Positions 34,259-43,178 are shown, numbered from the stretch's first letter. The stretch: DNA of 62,459 nt from Actinomadura chibensis NBRC 106107 (GCF_001552135.1 NZ_BCQP01000071.1:1-62459), one strand, 5' to 3'. Numbers and translations are program-made. The notes: generated by a model from the letters alone, not told the origin.

Positions 34259-34392
34259 CCGACCCCCTTGTGATCACCCGGATAACAGCCGATCCTAGCG
34301 CTCGGAGCGATGTCCGCAAAAGCATTCCATTGACCGTGCGCATGTGGTAAACCTGTCGCGGCCGTGCCTCGCCGAGAGGATCTGGGGAACCC

Positions 34393-35148
34393 ATGCCGGA
34401 GGAAATGCCAACGGTCGCGGAGATCGCGGCCAGGTTACTCGATCCGTCTTTTTCGCCGCAGGCTTTCACACCGCGGGACGCCGACTCGGGTGCTCGGGCC
34501 AACTCGATATGGCACGGCTCGGATGAAGCGCTGAAGAAAGTGGGCCTGCGCCAGGGGACGGCGATCCGCACGCGTGACCTGACGGCGGTGCTGAGCGGCC
34601 GCCACGTGCGCACCGGCGCGCCCGCCCTGCCCGCCGGCGAGGTCTTCGACCTCACCTTCAAGGCCCCGAACTCCCTGTCGTTCCTGTGGAGCCAGCTCGC
34701 GCCGGGCCCGCGCGCGGACATCGAGGACGCCCTGCTGGACTGCTCGGCCCTCATGCTCACCCGGCTCACCGCCGACCATCCGGTGATCGACGGCGTTCGA
34801 CCGGCGCGCTCGCTCGTCGCGTCGCTGGTGCTCCACGCCGTCGGCACATTGTCGGCGGCGAACGGGAAAATCCCTCCGATGCTCCACGTCCATTGCTGCC
34901 TGTTCGCCGTCCTGGACGACACCGGAACTCTGACCCAGCCGCACGAAGCGACGCTGTACAACGAGAACACCCTCGCTCAGTGCGACGCCATCGGCGAAGG
35001 GACACTCGCCCGAAGAATGGCGGACCTCGGATACCCGATCGTCCGCACGACCGGCGACGCCGAACACTCCTTCGAAATAGCCGGAGTCCCTCAAGAACTG
35101 CTGGACGACCACGAGTTCTGGCGGAACACCGGCTGCGCGGTCGCCTAA
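34393..35148 (+). CDS. Stand-alone TrwC/MobF relaxase domain, probably catalytically dead
   Basis: 251 residues. It aligns with the N-terminal relaxase domain of TrwC/TraI-type proteins: SIWHGSDEALKKVGLRQGTAIRTRDLTAVLSGRHV, FDLTFKAPNSLSFLWSQL (usually F-D-L-T-F-S-x-P-K-S-V-S), MLHVHCCLFAVLDDTGTL (HxH metal site kept as HVH, third His replaced by Cys/Phe region) and AIGEGTLARRMADLGYPIV...FEIAGVPQELLDDH. True MobF relaxases carry catalytic tyrosines in the first 30 residues and end in a helicase. This one has no Tyr in its first 100 residues, and the protein stops after the relaxase domain. DNA nicking is thus unlikely; DNA binding or a role as decoy is possible. It is divergent from the EACC1-like gene. 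Confidence 0.65.
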   Translation: MPEEMPTVAEIAARLLDPSFSPQAFTPRDADSGARANSIWHGSDEALKKVGLRQGTAIRTRDLTAVLSGRHVRTGAPALPAGEVFDLTFKAPNSLSFLWSQLAPGPRADIEDALLDCSALMLTRLTADHPVIDGVRPARSLVASLVLHAVGTLSAANGKIPPMLHVHCCLFAVLDDTGTLTQPHEATLYNENTLAQCDAIGEGTLARRMADLGYPIVRTTGDAEHSFEIAGVPQELLDDHEFWRNTGCAVA

Positions 35149-35169
35149 CTCGACCAGGTGGAGGCGGTC

Positions 35170-35529
35170 TTAGGCGAATGCGTCGACGAGTGCGAAGGCG
35201 ATGATTCCGACCACGAAGACGGCCTGGCCGATGAAAGACCTCAGGATCAGACGCTGCGGCACGTTCGGCTCGTCCATGAACAGTGTCGAGAGGAGGAGTC
35301 CGGGCCGCCCCGTACCGCACAGGACGGCCCAGGCGAGCAGCGCCGCGGCGGACCAGAGCGTCTTCTCAGCAGACCAGCCGTACCATTTGAGTTTGATGAG
35401 CAATAGCAGCGGCGCCGCCGCCCACATCATGACGGCCGCACCGGTGCCGCCGGGGCCGAGCAGTTTGTGGTCCCGCACCGTGAGCGCGATGACGAGCCCG
35501 AGGGCCGAGAGTGCGGCGATCAGTGCCAT
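35170..35529 (-). CDS. Small four-helix membrane protein
   Basis: 119 residues from ATG 35529 with GGAGG 6 nt upstream. Four hydrophobic segments are visible at about residues 2-19 (ALIAALSALGLVIALTV), 28-47 (GTGAAVMMWAAAPLLLLIKL), 56-75 (TLWSAAALLAWAVLCGTGRP) and 97-119 (FIGQAVFVVGIIAFALVDAFA), with a short charged loop KWYGWSAEK. I do not recognise the family. It follows the orphan 35562-35891 gene by 32 nt on the same strand, so the two may be cotranscribed; no further clue to its role. Confidence 0.55.
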   Translation of the reverse strand: MALIAALSALGLVIALTVRDHKLLGPGGTGAAVMMWAAAPLLLLIKLKWYGWSAEKTLWSAAALLAWAVLCGTGRPGLLLSTLFMDEPNVPQRLILRSFIGQAVFVVGIIAFALVDAFA

Positions 35530-35561
35530 GCTGCCTCCAGTCACCGGAGATCATACATCGC

Positions 35562-35891
35562 TCATGAAGACGCCACCATTCCCAGTGCGGTGCCGGACCA
35601 TTGAATCTTCGTTCCCCAATACGATTGGAACAGCTTTCCGCGTCCGGCCCCTTGCGCGGCCTTCTGGAATGCGCCGACCGCGCCTCCGTGATTCAGTACG
35701 ACCCGACCGTATCCGTAGGCGCGTCGGATCTTTGACGGCGACGACGTGTACTTGTACATCTTCCCGAGTCTTCCGAAGGTCCTTATCGCGCTGAGACCGG
35801 TTCCGCCGGTGACGAGTCCGATCGCGGTCGACCCGAACTGTTTCGCCGCCATCTCCCAGTCACCTGACCGCATCCGGCCGGTCAGCCCCAC
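35562..35891 (-). CDS. Orphan basic Gly-rich protein, possibly truncated
   Basis: 109 residues if it starts at GTG 35891, or 103 from ATG 35873. It is basic and Gly/Ala-rich (GSTAIGLVTGGTGLSAIRTFGRLGKMYKY; later GGAVGAFQKAAQGAGRGKLFQSYWGTK). The segment FGSTAIGLVTGGTGLSAIRTFG is weakly hydrophobic. No catalytic motif is visible. Such sequence is common in the middle of long secreted toxin-like or phage-like proteins, so this could be the 3' end of a larger gene; a stop codon in the same frame (35895-35897) separates it from another short open stretch. Codon use is less GC-biased than its neighbours. Confidence that it is a real gene is modest. Confidence 0.4.
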   Translation of the reverse strand: MGLTGRMRSGDWEMAAKQFGSTAIGLVTGGTGLSAIRTFGRLGKMYKYTSSPSKIRRAYGYGRVVLNHGGAVGAFQKAAQGAGRGKLFQSYWGTKIQWSGTALGMVASS

Positions 35892-35894
35892 CCC

Positions 35895-36026
35895 TCAAAC
35901 CGCACGGGCACCGAAGCGCGCCAACCCGGTGGCGCTCGTATCCGCAGTCACTCTGAGCACTCCGTCCTCTGGCGTTCGCTGCCTTAGCGCGCCCAGAAGA
36001 GTGGATGCGGTGAATTCCGAGCCCAT
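35895..36026 (-). CDS. Possible 43-residue open frame in line with the 35562 gene
   Basis: ATG 36026 opens 43 codons (MGSEFTASTLLGALRQRTPE...GLARFGARAV) ending at a TGA directly before the GTG start of the 35562-35891 gene and in the same reading frame. The open frame also extends upstream without a start towards the P450 stop. The ribosome binding site is weak. It may be a small gene, or, with the downstream frame, one gene broken by the TGA. Confidence 0.25.
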   Translation of the reverse strand: MGSEFTASTLLGALRQRTPEDGVLRVTADTSATGLARFGARAV

Positions 36027-36088
36027 TGTTTCCAGGGCGTTATCGTCGGGCCGTCCGGTGATCTCTGGATCTGCGCCGCGTTCGCGAC

Positions 36089-37357
36089 CTAGGCGACGAC
36101 TCGGAGGAATTCAGGTCCCCTGAACTGGTTGAAGGGTTTGTAGGTGGGGGAGCGGTCGTCGTCCGCCAGCCGCAGCCCGGGATAGCGGGCCGCCAGCAGT
36201 TCGAGCGAGATTTCGAGTTCGAGCCTCGCCAGCGGGGCGCCGATGCAGTTATGGATCCCGTGGCCGAACCCCAGATGCTTTTTCGCGTTCGCCCGGTCGA
36301 GTTGGAGTTCCTTCGGAGCCGGGAACTGGTCGGCGTCGTGGTTGGCCGAGGCGTAGAACAAGAAGAGCCGATCTCCCGCGGCGAAAGTGATCCCGCCCAC
36401 GGTCGCCTCCCGCGTGGCGGTACGAAAGAGCCCGAAAACGGAGGTGTCGAACCGCAGCCCCTCGGCGACGACCTGGTCGACCGCGACTTCTCCGCGCACA
36501 AGCGCGGCCCAGCGCGAAGGCTCTTCGAGAAGCGCGCCGACGATATTGGTGATGGCGTTCCCGGTGGTCTCCCACCCCGCCGAGACGAGGCCCAGAGCCT
36601 GCATGGCGATCTCGTCCGCGTTGAGGACGCTGCCGTCCGGGTCTCCGGTGACCATCAGCGAGATGAGATCGTCCCGCGGATGGGCCCGCCGCGCCTCGAC
36701 CAGCTCGCGCAGGTACGCGACCGCCTCGGCGAAGCCCCGGCCGTGGTCGATCAGCTCCTCCTCGGTCAGCCCCGCCGTTCCGGCGAACAGGACCGTCTCA
36801 TCAGCGATCCACCGCAGAAGCTTCTCGTTCTCGTCGAGGGGGAAGCCGGTCACCTGCGTGATGACCTCCAGCGGGACGACCGAGGAGAACTCGGCGACCA
36901 GGTCGAACGCCCCGGACCTGGGGAGCCGGTCGACGTTCTTCGCGATGATCCGTCTGATCGACGGCTCGAACCGGGCGATGGTGCCCGGCTTGAACCCGTC
37001 GTGCACGAGCCGTCGCACCGCCGTATGCCGCGGCGGATCGCCGATCGTGATCACCGTGTTGTCGAACAGGAAATCGGCGGCCCACTGCGCTTCATCCGGC
37101 AACCCGACGGGCTTGGGAAATGCGTCGCTGGAGGAGAACGTCTTCCAATCGGACGCGATCCGCTTGACGTCGTCGTATCGAGTGACGCACCAGGCCTGCA
37201 GCGGCTCGGAAAAGAAGATCGGCTCCCGTTCACGGGCCTGCTCGAAATACCTGTAGGCGGACCCGACATGCGGGCCGAACGGATTGAAGGATCGCAGATC
37301 AAGCACGTCGCCGATGACCTCCTCCGCCGGAGCAGCCACTCGAACGCACGCTATCAC
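36089..37357 (-). CDS. Cytochrome P450
   Basis: 422 residues from GTG 37357. It has the class I bacterial P450 set: DPPRHTAVRRLVHDGFKP in the B/C region, the oxygen-binding I-helix LGLVSAGWETTGNAI (AGxxTT variant), EGLR as ExxR, and the heme loop FGHGIHNCIGAPLARLE with the axial Cys (about residue 367). Many actinomycete P450s of this type hydroxylate natural-product or xenobiotic substrates. No ferredoxin or ferredoxin reductase gene lies next to it, so electrons must come from elsewhere. The first GTG has AAGGA 11 nt upstream; another GTG six codons later is possible. The substrate is unknown. It is divergent from the large secreted SGNH protein. Confidence 0.9.
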   Translation of the reverse strand: MIACVRVAAPAEEVIGDVLDLRSFNPFGPHVGSAYRYFEQAREREPIFFSEPLQAWCVTRYDDVKRIASDWKTFSSSDAFPKPVGLPDEAQWAADFLFDNTVITIGDPPRHTAVRRLVHDGFKPGTIARFEPSIRRIIAKNVDRLPRSGAFDLVAEFSSVVPLEVITQVTGFPLDENEKLLRWIADETVLFAGTAGLTEEELIDHGRGFAEAVAYLRELVEARRAHPRDDLISLMVTGDPDGSVLNADEIAMQALGLVSAGWETTGNAITNIVGALLEEPSRWAALVRGEVAVDQVVAEGLRFDTSVFGLFRTATREATVGGITFAAGDRLFLFYASANHDADQFPAPKELQLDRANAKKHLGFGHGIHNCIGAPLARLELEISLELLAARYPGLRLADDDRSPTYKPFNQFRGPEFLRVVA

Positions 37358-37708
37358 CCGGCTAGGCGTCCTTCACGTTCCGGCAGGCGACACTGGCCAT
37401 TAGGCAAGGCCAATCCTTTTCGGACTACCGAATGCAAGATAAAAAACCCATTCCGCTGGTCGTCGACCACGACGGCCTCCGCCAGCGCGCGCCTGACCGC
37501 ACTCATATCGGGGGCCAAGAATCGCTCACATGATCGTCCCGCCGCCGAAAGAAGACGAGTCGTACCCGGGCCCTGGGGCGTACGCGTTTCAGTACACAGA
37601 GTGTCTGATCATGTGCGTAGGGTAATCTCTTTGCTGGTGGGTTGGAGTCGGACTGCTCGGAGACGTCGCGCCGATCAGTTGAGGACGCGAAACCTCTGAG
37701 GGGACGAT
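37358..37708. other. Divergent intergenic region of P450 and secreted hydrolase
   Basis: 351 bp with no gene. A stretch around 37410-37460 (ATAAAAAACCC) is unusually rich in A/T for this genome. GAGGGGA at 37698-37704 is the ribosome binding site of the rightward gene. I see no inverted repeat good enough to call an operator. Confidence 0.5.
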
Positions 37709-40700
37709 GTGGGACGCTCTCGATGGTCGGCTTGTCGCCGCCGCCGCGCCGCGGCCGCGCTGGTACCCGCACTCGCGCTCGCGATCGTGTACCCCGCCGC
37801 GGCCGCCGCTTCCGAGCGGGCAGCCCCGCCCCGCACCGGGGCCGACCTCGACGACGTGCTCGGCGACGGCTGGCGGCGGTCCGGCGACCGGGCGTGGGTG
37901 ACCATCGGCGACGGCGACGGCTTCCACGTGCTGGTAGCCGACGCGCGCGACGGCTACACGTGGCGGACCGCGGCCACGCTGTCCGAGCCGGGTTTCGAGA
38001 CCGATCGCTGGATCGGCAACGCGTGCGTCACCGGTTCGGGGGAGAGGGCGGTCGTCGTGTACGCGCCGCGAACCTTCACCAACCACGCCCGCCTGGCGAC
38101 CAGGGGCGCTTTCACCGCGGTGGTGGACCTTGACTCAGGCGCGGTGACGAAGCTGCCGGTGCGGACGAGCCTCGCGCACTTCAACCCGGGTTGCGGCACT
38201 GGCGAGACCACGGTCCTCACCCAAGAGGGCGGCGAGGACCTCGGCCGCACCCGGCTCCTGGAGTTGGACGCGGCCAGGGCGACCACCGGCAGGCCGATCG
38301 AGGTGGCCGGCCAGCTGACCTCGCCGGTGCCGACCGGCGACGGCATCGTGGCCGCCGACCGCGGGATGCTCGTGACCGTCGCCCGCGACGGCACGCGCAG
38401 GTTCCTGGCCAAAGCGTCGTCGGTGCCGCACCGGGTGCGCGCCGACGCCGACGGCGGCGTGGTGTTCCTTGACCACGATGGGGAACGCGCGGCAGCGCGG
38501 CGGGTGCACGACGGCAAGGTCACCCTGTTGGCGACCGGCGCGCTCACCGGGCTGGGAATCACCACCGCGGCGGACGGCCGGGTGTTCATCACCGGCTCTG
38601 TCGACCGGCTCGTGCCGCTGCCACCGGCGGTAGCGCGACACGCGGTGGACAAGGACGCGGTCGTGTCCACCCGTGGGCGGGTGGTGGTTCCGGAGCCGGA
38701 GCAGGCGGCCGCTCTGCCCGGCCCGGCGCGAGCCCACCCGGTGCGTCTTTCCGTAAAGGTCCTGCGCACCGGCCGGAGCCTTCGGGACACCGTGGACCCG
38801 CGGATGTCCGTAGCGCCCAGGGCGGCGAGCGGTCGGGAGCCGTCCCCGGGACTCGCGGCGCCCGGCACGGCCCGTGTGGCGGCGGGGTCGCCGTCCGATC
38901 CGGTCGAGGCCGAGCGGACGTGTTCCATCGCGCGCAACGACCCGCGTACGCAGGTGTACCAGCCGACACCGCGCCAGGTGGAGTGGGCCGCGAACTACGC
39001 CGTACACGGCGAACTGCCCGCGCAGCGATCGATGTTCCCGTTGGAGCCGCTCAAGGGCGGAGGCAGGGTGCCCGCGCAGGTGCTGCTCGGCATGCTCGCC
39101 CAGGAGTCCAACCTGTGGCAGGCGAGCCCCGCGGTGATGGCGGGCCAAACCGGCAACCCGTTGATCGGCAACTACTACGGCAGGCAGATCTACGACAACG
39201 ACAAGAACAACGACTGGGACGTCCGCTGGGACAAGGCCGACTGCGGGTACGGCATGACACAGATGACCGACGGCATGCGGATGGTCGGGCGGACCAAGCC
39301 CGGGGAGGTCGCGTTGCCTCCCGCGAAGCAGTTCGCCATCGCCACCGACTACGAGGCGAACATGGCCGCCGGACTGCAGTTGCTGCACCGCAAGTGGAAC
39401 GAGTTGTCCGACGCGGGCGTGACCGCCAACGGCGCGAACCCGAACCGGATCGAGAGCTGGTTCTACGCGGCCTGGGCTTACAACTCGGGCTTCCACGCGT
39501 TCGACAAACGATTCGAGGAGGACAACAACGGCGCGTGGGGACTCGGGTGGCTCAACAATCCGGCGAACCCGCACTACGCCGCCGACCGGTTGCCTTTCGG
39601 CAAGGAGCCGTGGAGCCTCGCTCACCCGCAGTTCTGGTCGTACCCGGAGAAGGTCATGGGGTTCGCGGCCTATCCCGTGGGTGGCTTCGAGGCGCCCAAC
39701 AAGCCGGTGCCGGGTTTCCGTGCCGCCGTGTGGCTGAGCGACAGCGCGCGCAACTTCGTCCAGCCCGCCGCCAAGTTCTTCTGCCGTGCGGATCCGCCGT
39801 CGGCGAACAACGACTGCCGATGGGGCACCAAGGTCACCCCGAACGCGCCGGACGTCATCGGGCAGCCGGCGGGGCCGTGCCACCATGTCGATCCAGCAGG
39901 CCGCTACGACCTGAAATGCTGGGTGCACTTTCCGGTCGGCAAGAACGCGAACGGCATCGGGGAGTGGAAGGACTGCCGGGCGCAGGTCAACAATCAGTGC
40001 GGACGCGAGCTGCTCCGGTTCTACCCGAAGTACGGACGGCAACCGAACGGCACAAGCTACCGCCCCCGGTGCGGCGTGGGCACGGACGCGGGACTGCCCG
40101 AAGGCGCCCTGGTCGTCGACGACATCCCCGGGGACGTCCCGCCCGCCAGCGTGTCCCATTGCCCACGGGAGAACGCGGGCACCTTCGCCCTCGATTTCGC
40201 CCGCGGAAAGGACGGCACCTTTCCAGCCAAGGTGGACTTCCACCAGATCGGCGGCGGGTACGGGGCGCACTTCTGGTTCGCCCACACCTGGACCGGTGGA
40301 CCAGCCGACCGGCTGCGGGTCACCGGCACCTGGCGGCTGAACCAGCCGCTGCACGGCTGGGCCCGCGTGCTGGTGCACATGCCCGACCACGGCGCGCACA
40401 CCCAGCAGGCCACCTACCGCGTCGACCGCGGCAACGGCGACGTGCGCAAGCGGGTGCTGCTGCAACGCACCGAGGAGCACAGTTGGGTCCCGCTCGGCGT
40501 GTTCCAGTTCGCCGGCACACCGAGCGTGTCGCTGGACAACCTCACCGCCGACAACGCCAAGTACCGCACCAACGGCGACGAGGACATCGCCTGGGACGCG
40601 ATCGCATTCCAGCCCCTTGCCGCCAAGCCGGCGCACCAGATCGTGTCGCTCGGCGACTCTTACGCCTCCGGCGAGGGCTCGGGCGGAGCCAAGGGCGAGC

Positions 40701-41557
40701 GGTTCTTCCGGGAGTCCGACAACAACGGGGGGAACCGGCACGAGAACTCCTGCCACCGCTCCAAGGACGGATGGCCGTTGCTGGGCAGGCTGAGCCGGTT
40801 CGGAGACCTTCCGATCAGGACGATGGCCGAACTGCCTGCGGTCAATATGGACTTCCACTTCCTCGCGTGCTCCGGAGCGACGACGGCCAACGTCCTGCCG
40901 AGCGAGAACGGCGTGACCGCGCCGGGCATGAACCGTGAAGTTTCGCAGATGGACCGAGGATTCCTGGACGAGAACACGACGCTTGTCTCGCTCGCTCTCG
41001 GCGGCAACGACGCGAACTTCTCCGGGGTGATCGCGAACTGCCTGCTGAACGTGCAGATGCCGTGCTTCGACAGCGTGATGGAGGGCGACACCGAACCACT
41101 CCGCACCGCGCTGCCGAAGCGGTTGCGCGACGTCATGCGCCCATCGCTGGTGAACGTCCTCAGGCACATCGAGCGGCTCGCGCCGAATGCCAAGATCGTG
41201 CTCGTCGGGTATTCCCCGATGTTCGAGCCCGACTCGGACTGCCACACCGGGATCTCCAAGGCGGAGACGAACTGGCTGAACGACATGGCCGTAGTGATGC
41301 GGCAAAACCAGCAAGCGGCGGTCGACGCCGCGAACGAGCAGGGCGAACGGGTGTTCTTCGCGGACCCGACGAGCAATTTCAACGGTAGGCGGATCTGCAG
41401 CGCCTCACCGGCCATCAACACGCTGATCTTCAGAAAGACTCCCGGCGATCCGCCCTCTCCCCTCAAACCGTCCAACCAGTCGTTCCACCCGGGCGTGGAA
41501 GGCGTGCGGCTCCTCGCGGACGCGTACTCGGCCAAGCTCCGTGAGTTGGGACTGTAG
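37709..41557 (+). CDS. Secreted multidomain protein: transglycosylase-like plus SGNH/GDSL hydrolase
   Basis: 1282 residues from GTG 37709. The signal peptide has an Arg-rich start (CRRRRAAAALVPALALAIVYPAAAAA). Residues 40-330 form a beta-propeller-like region. Residues 400-680 resemble a lytic transglycosylase fold: RVPAQVLLGMLAQESNLWQASP with the likely catalytic Glu, GNPLIGNYYG and DCGYGMTQMTDGM. Residues about 830-970 resemble a golvesin-type beta-sandwich (HFWFAHTWTGGPADRLRVTGTW). The SGNH hydrolase is 975-1282: IVSLGDSYASGEGS (block I Ser), LACSGATTANV, LALGGNDANFSG (block III Asn) and SFHPGVEGVRLLADAY (block V His). Cell-wall remodelling with de-O-acylation is a reasonable guess. Cysteines suggest disulfides. 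The domain boundaries are estimated from sequence alone. Confidence 0.75.
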   Translation: MGRSRWSACRRRRAAAALVPALALAIVYPAAAAASERAAPPRTGADLDDVLGDGWRRSGDRAWVTIGDGDGFHVLVADARDGYTWRTAATLSEPGFETDRWIGNACVTGSGERAVVVYAPRTFTNHARLATRGAFTAVVDLDSGAVTKLPVRTSLAHFNPGCGTGETTVLTQEGGEDLGRTRLLELDAARATTGRPIEVAGQLTSPVPTGDGIVAADRGMLVTVARDGTRRFLAKASSVPHRVRADADGGVVFLDHDGERAAARRVHDGKVTLLATGALTGLGITTAADGRVFITGSVDRLVPLPPAVARHAVDKDAVVSTRGRVVVPEPEQAAALPGPARAHPVRLSVKVLRTGRSLRDTVDPRMSVAPRAASGREPSPGLAAPGTARVAAGSPSDPVEAERTCSIARNDPRTQVYQPTPRQVEWAANYAVHGELPAQRSMFPLEPLKGGGRVPAQVLLGMLAQESNLWQASPAVMAGQTGNPLIGNYYGRQIYDNDKNNDWDVRWDKADCGYGMTQMTDGMRMVGRTKPGEVALPPAKQFAIATDYEANMAAGLQLLHRKWNELSDAGVTANGANPNRIESWFYAAWAYNSGFHAFDKRFEEDNNGAWGLGWLNNPANPHYAADRLPFGKEPWSLAHPQFWSYPEKVMGFAAYPVGGFEAPNKPVPGFRAAVWLSDSARNFVQPAAKFFCRADPPSANNDCRWGTKVTPNAPDVIGQPAGPCHHVDPAGRYDLKCWVHFPVGKNANGIGEWKDCRAQVNNQCGRELLRFYPKYGRQPNGTSYRPRCGVGTDAGLPEGALVVDDIPGDVPPASVSHCPRENAGTFALDFARGKDGTFPAKVDFHQIGGGYGAHFWFAHTWTGGPADRLRVTGTWRLNQPLHGWARVLVHMPDHGAHTQQATYRVDRGNGDVRKRVLLQRTEEHSWVPLGVFQFAGTPSVSLDNLTADNAKYRTNGDEDIAWDAIAFQPLAAKPAHQIVSLGDSYASGEGSGGAKGERFFRESDNNGGNRHENSCHRSKDGWPLLGRLSRFGDLPIRTMAELPAVNMDFHFLACSGATTANVLPSENGVTAPGMNREVSQMDRGFLDENTTLVSLALGGNDANFSGVIANCLLNVQMPCFDSVMEGDTEPLRTALPKRLRDVMRPSLVNVLRHIERLAPNAKIVLVGYSPMFEPDSDCHTGISKAETNWLNDMAVVMRQNQQAAVDAANEQGERVFFADPTSNFNGRRICSASPAINTLIFRKTPGDPPSPLKPSNQSFHPGVEGVRLLADAYSAKLRELGL

Positions 41558-41599
41558 TGAACGTGGCCGGAGAACCACCGGCCCAGATCAGAGGAGTGC

Positions 41600-41986
41600 A
41601 TGACCATGTTCACCAAGACGGCCCGGCTCGCCGCCGCCCTGTCTATGACGGCCGCCGTCACCGTGACGGCAACAGGAACCGCCGCCGCTCAGAATTCCTG
41701 TCAGGACATCGGCAACGGGCAACTCTGCATGAACGTTGATCCCCCTGTCGAGGGGGAGGCGCTCGTCACCATAAAGTACATAAAGCACCGAGGGGAGCCG
41801 GTCACCGTACGGCTTTCCTGGTGGTACTACGCCGGTGAGACCTTCTCCGGCTCCTGGCAACCGGTCGCGGCGGGCGGCGAGGTGTCCTTCCAGAGCTGGG
41901 CAGTTCCCGAATGCGTCTACGGAAAAATGGAAATCCAAGGAGGCCCGACGTACTACCTGAACGCAAACCCGATCTGCCCAGGATAA
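41600..41986 (+). CDS. Small secreted protein of unknown function
   Basis: 128 residues. The signal peptide MTMFTKTARLAAALSMTAAVTVTATGTAAA is followed by AQNSCQDIGNGQLCMNVDPP. Four cysteines (about 34, 43, 112 and 126) could form two disulfides. The mature part is rich in beta-prone residues and aromatic residues (VRLSWWYYAGETFSGSW), suggesting a small beta-sandwich. GAGGAG lies 5 nt before the start. It follows the large secreted hydrolase by 42 nt, so the two are likely one transcription unit. I do not recognise the family. Confidence 0.75.
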   Translation: MTMFTKTARLAAALSMTAAVTVTATGTAAAQNSCQDIGNGQLCMNVDPPVEGEALVTIKYIKHRGEPVTVRLSWWYYAGETFSGSWQPVAAGGEVSFQSWAVPECVYGKMEIQGGPTYYLNANPICPG

Positions 41987-42063
41987 CGGCACCATTCACC
42001 CGACCCCTACCGAAGGTGCACCACAGCCGAATACTCGGCAAGCATTTCCTCAGTGCTGTGTGT

Positions 42064-43125
42064 TCATGGGGTGGGGTGTAGGGACTTTAGGAGGATGTCG
42101 TCCACGTTGGGGTCTCCTACGGTGACGCGCACGCCCTCTCCGGGGAAGGACCGGACGGACAGACCGGCCTTTGCGCAGGCGGCCGCTACGGATGCCGCCC
42201 GCGCCCCTATCGGGATCCACAGGAAGTTCGCCCGGCTCTGTGGGACGTCGGCCACGGTGCTGAGCTTCGCCGCAAGCTGTTCGCGTCTCGTGCGGACCGT
42301 CTGAACCACGGAGCGCAGATGGTCATCGTCGGCGAGTGCGGCTGTCGCGGCGGCCTCCGCTATCCGGCTCAGCGCGAAGGGAAGGGCGACTTTCTGGATC
42401 GTGCGGCAGATCTGGGGGGCCGCCAGGAGGTAGCCCGCGCGGAGACCGGCCAGCCCGTAGGCTTTGGAGAACGTCCTCAGCAAAGCGACGTTCGGCAGCG
42501 TCAGCAGACCGAGTGTGTCCGGGGCGTTCTCGTCGAACTCCCGATACGCCTCGTCGATGACGACGAGCACATCGGACGGAACCGAGCGGACGAGCCGTTC
42601 CACTTCGGCCGGATCCAGAATCGTGCCGGTCGGGTTGTTCGGATCGCAAATGATCAGCACGCGTGTGCGGCCTGTTATCGATCGGAGCATCGCGTCCACG
42701 TCGTGGCGTTGAAAGGCGTCCAGCGGGACGGCGACACTTCGCGCACCCGCGATCGTGACGACGATCGGGTATGCCTCGTAACTGCGCCAAGCGTGGACGA
42801 CTTCTGTTCCCGCGCCGGTGTAGGCGAGGAGCAGGCGCTCCAGGAGCGCGAGCGATCCGGGTCCGACCGCGACGCGGTCCGGGGCGATGCCGACGTGGTC
42901 GGCGAGGGCCTCGATGAGCCCTTCTCCGCCGAGGCTCGGATAAAGGTGTGCCTTCGCCGCGGCGTCGGCCGCGGCGCGCACCGCCAGCGGGCTCGGCGGG
43001 ATCGGCGCCTCGTTGGACGAGGCGCGCCACCGAATCGACGCGGAGGCCGCGCGCGAATAGCTCGGAAGGGAATCGACCAGGGGGCGCGGCACCGGCGAAG
43101 GGGAGGCCGAGGTTTCTCGTATCAC
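42064..43125 (-). CDS. HisC-like class I/II PLP aminotransferase
   Basis: 353 residues from GTG 43125; a TTG at 43173 would add 16 residues with atypical codon use. The HisC/phenylalanine-aminotransferase pattern is clear: SNEAPIPPSPLAV near the N-terminus, VAVGPGSLALLERLLLAYTG, CDPNNPTGTILD, VVIDEAYREF, and RTFSKAYGLAGLRAGYLLA with the PLP lysine. The C-terminal RANFLWIPIG and VRVTVGDPN are also typical. Such enzymes move an amino group between histidinol phosphate or aromatic amino acids and 2-oxoglutarate. It is the last gene of the leftward 2-oxoacid dehydrogenase/ABC operon, 53 nt after the E2 core gene, so transamination of the imported compound is likely. Confidence 0.85.
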   Translation of the reverse strand: MIRETSASPSPVPRPLVDSLPSYSRAASASIRWRASSNEAPIPPSPLAVRAAADAAAKAHLYPSLGGEGLIEALADHVGIAPDRVAVGPGSLALLERLLLAYTGAGTEVVHAWRSYEAYPIVVTIAGARSVAVPLDAFQRHDVDAMLRSITGRTRVLIICDPNNPTGTILDPAEVERLVRSVPSDVLVVIDEAYREFDENAPDTLGLLTLPNVALLRTFSKAYGLAGLRAGYLLAAPQICRTIQKVALPFALSRIAEAAATAALADDDHLRSVVQTVRTRREQLAAKLSTVADVPQSRANFLWIPIGARAASVAAACAKAGLSVRSFPGEGVRVTVGDPNVDDILLKSLHPTP

Positions 43126-43178
43126 GGGCGTCTCTCTACGGCCTCGCGGCCGGGGGATGAGCTCATAGGACAACCGGC

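Noticed and set aside
38135..41314. 1059-codon minus-strand frame antisense to the secreted hydrolase
   Set aside because: The plus-strand protein has clear domains and a signal peptide; the mirror frame is a GC artefact.
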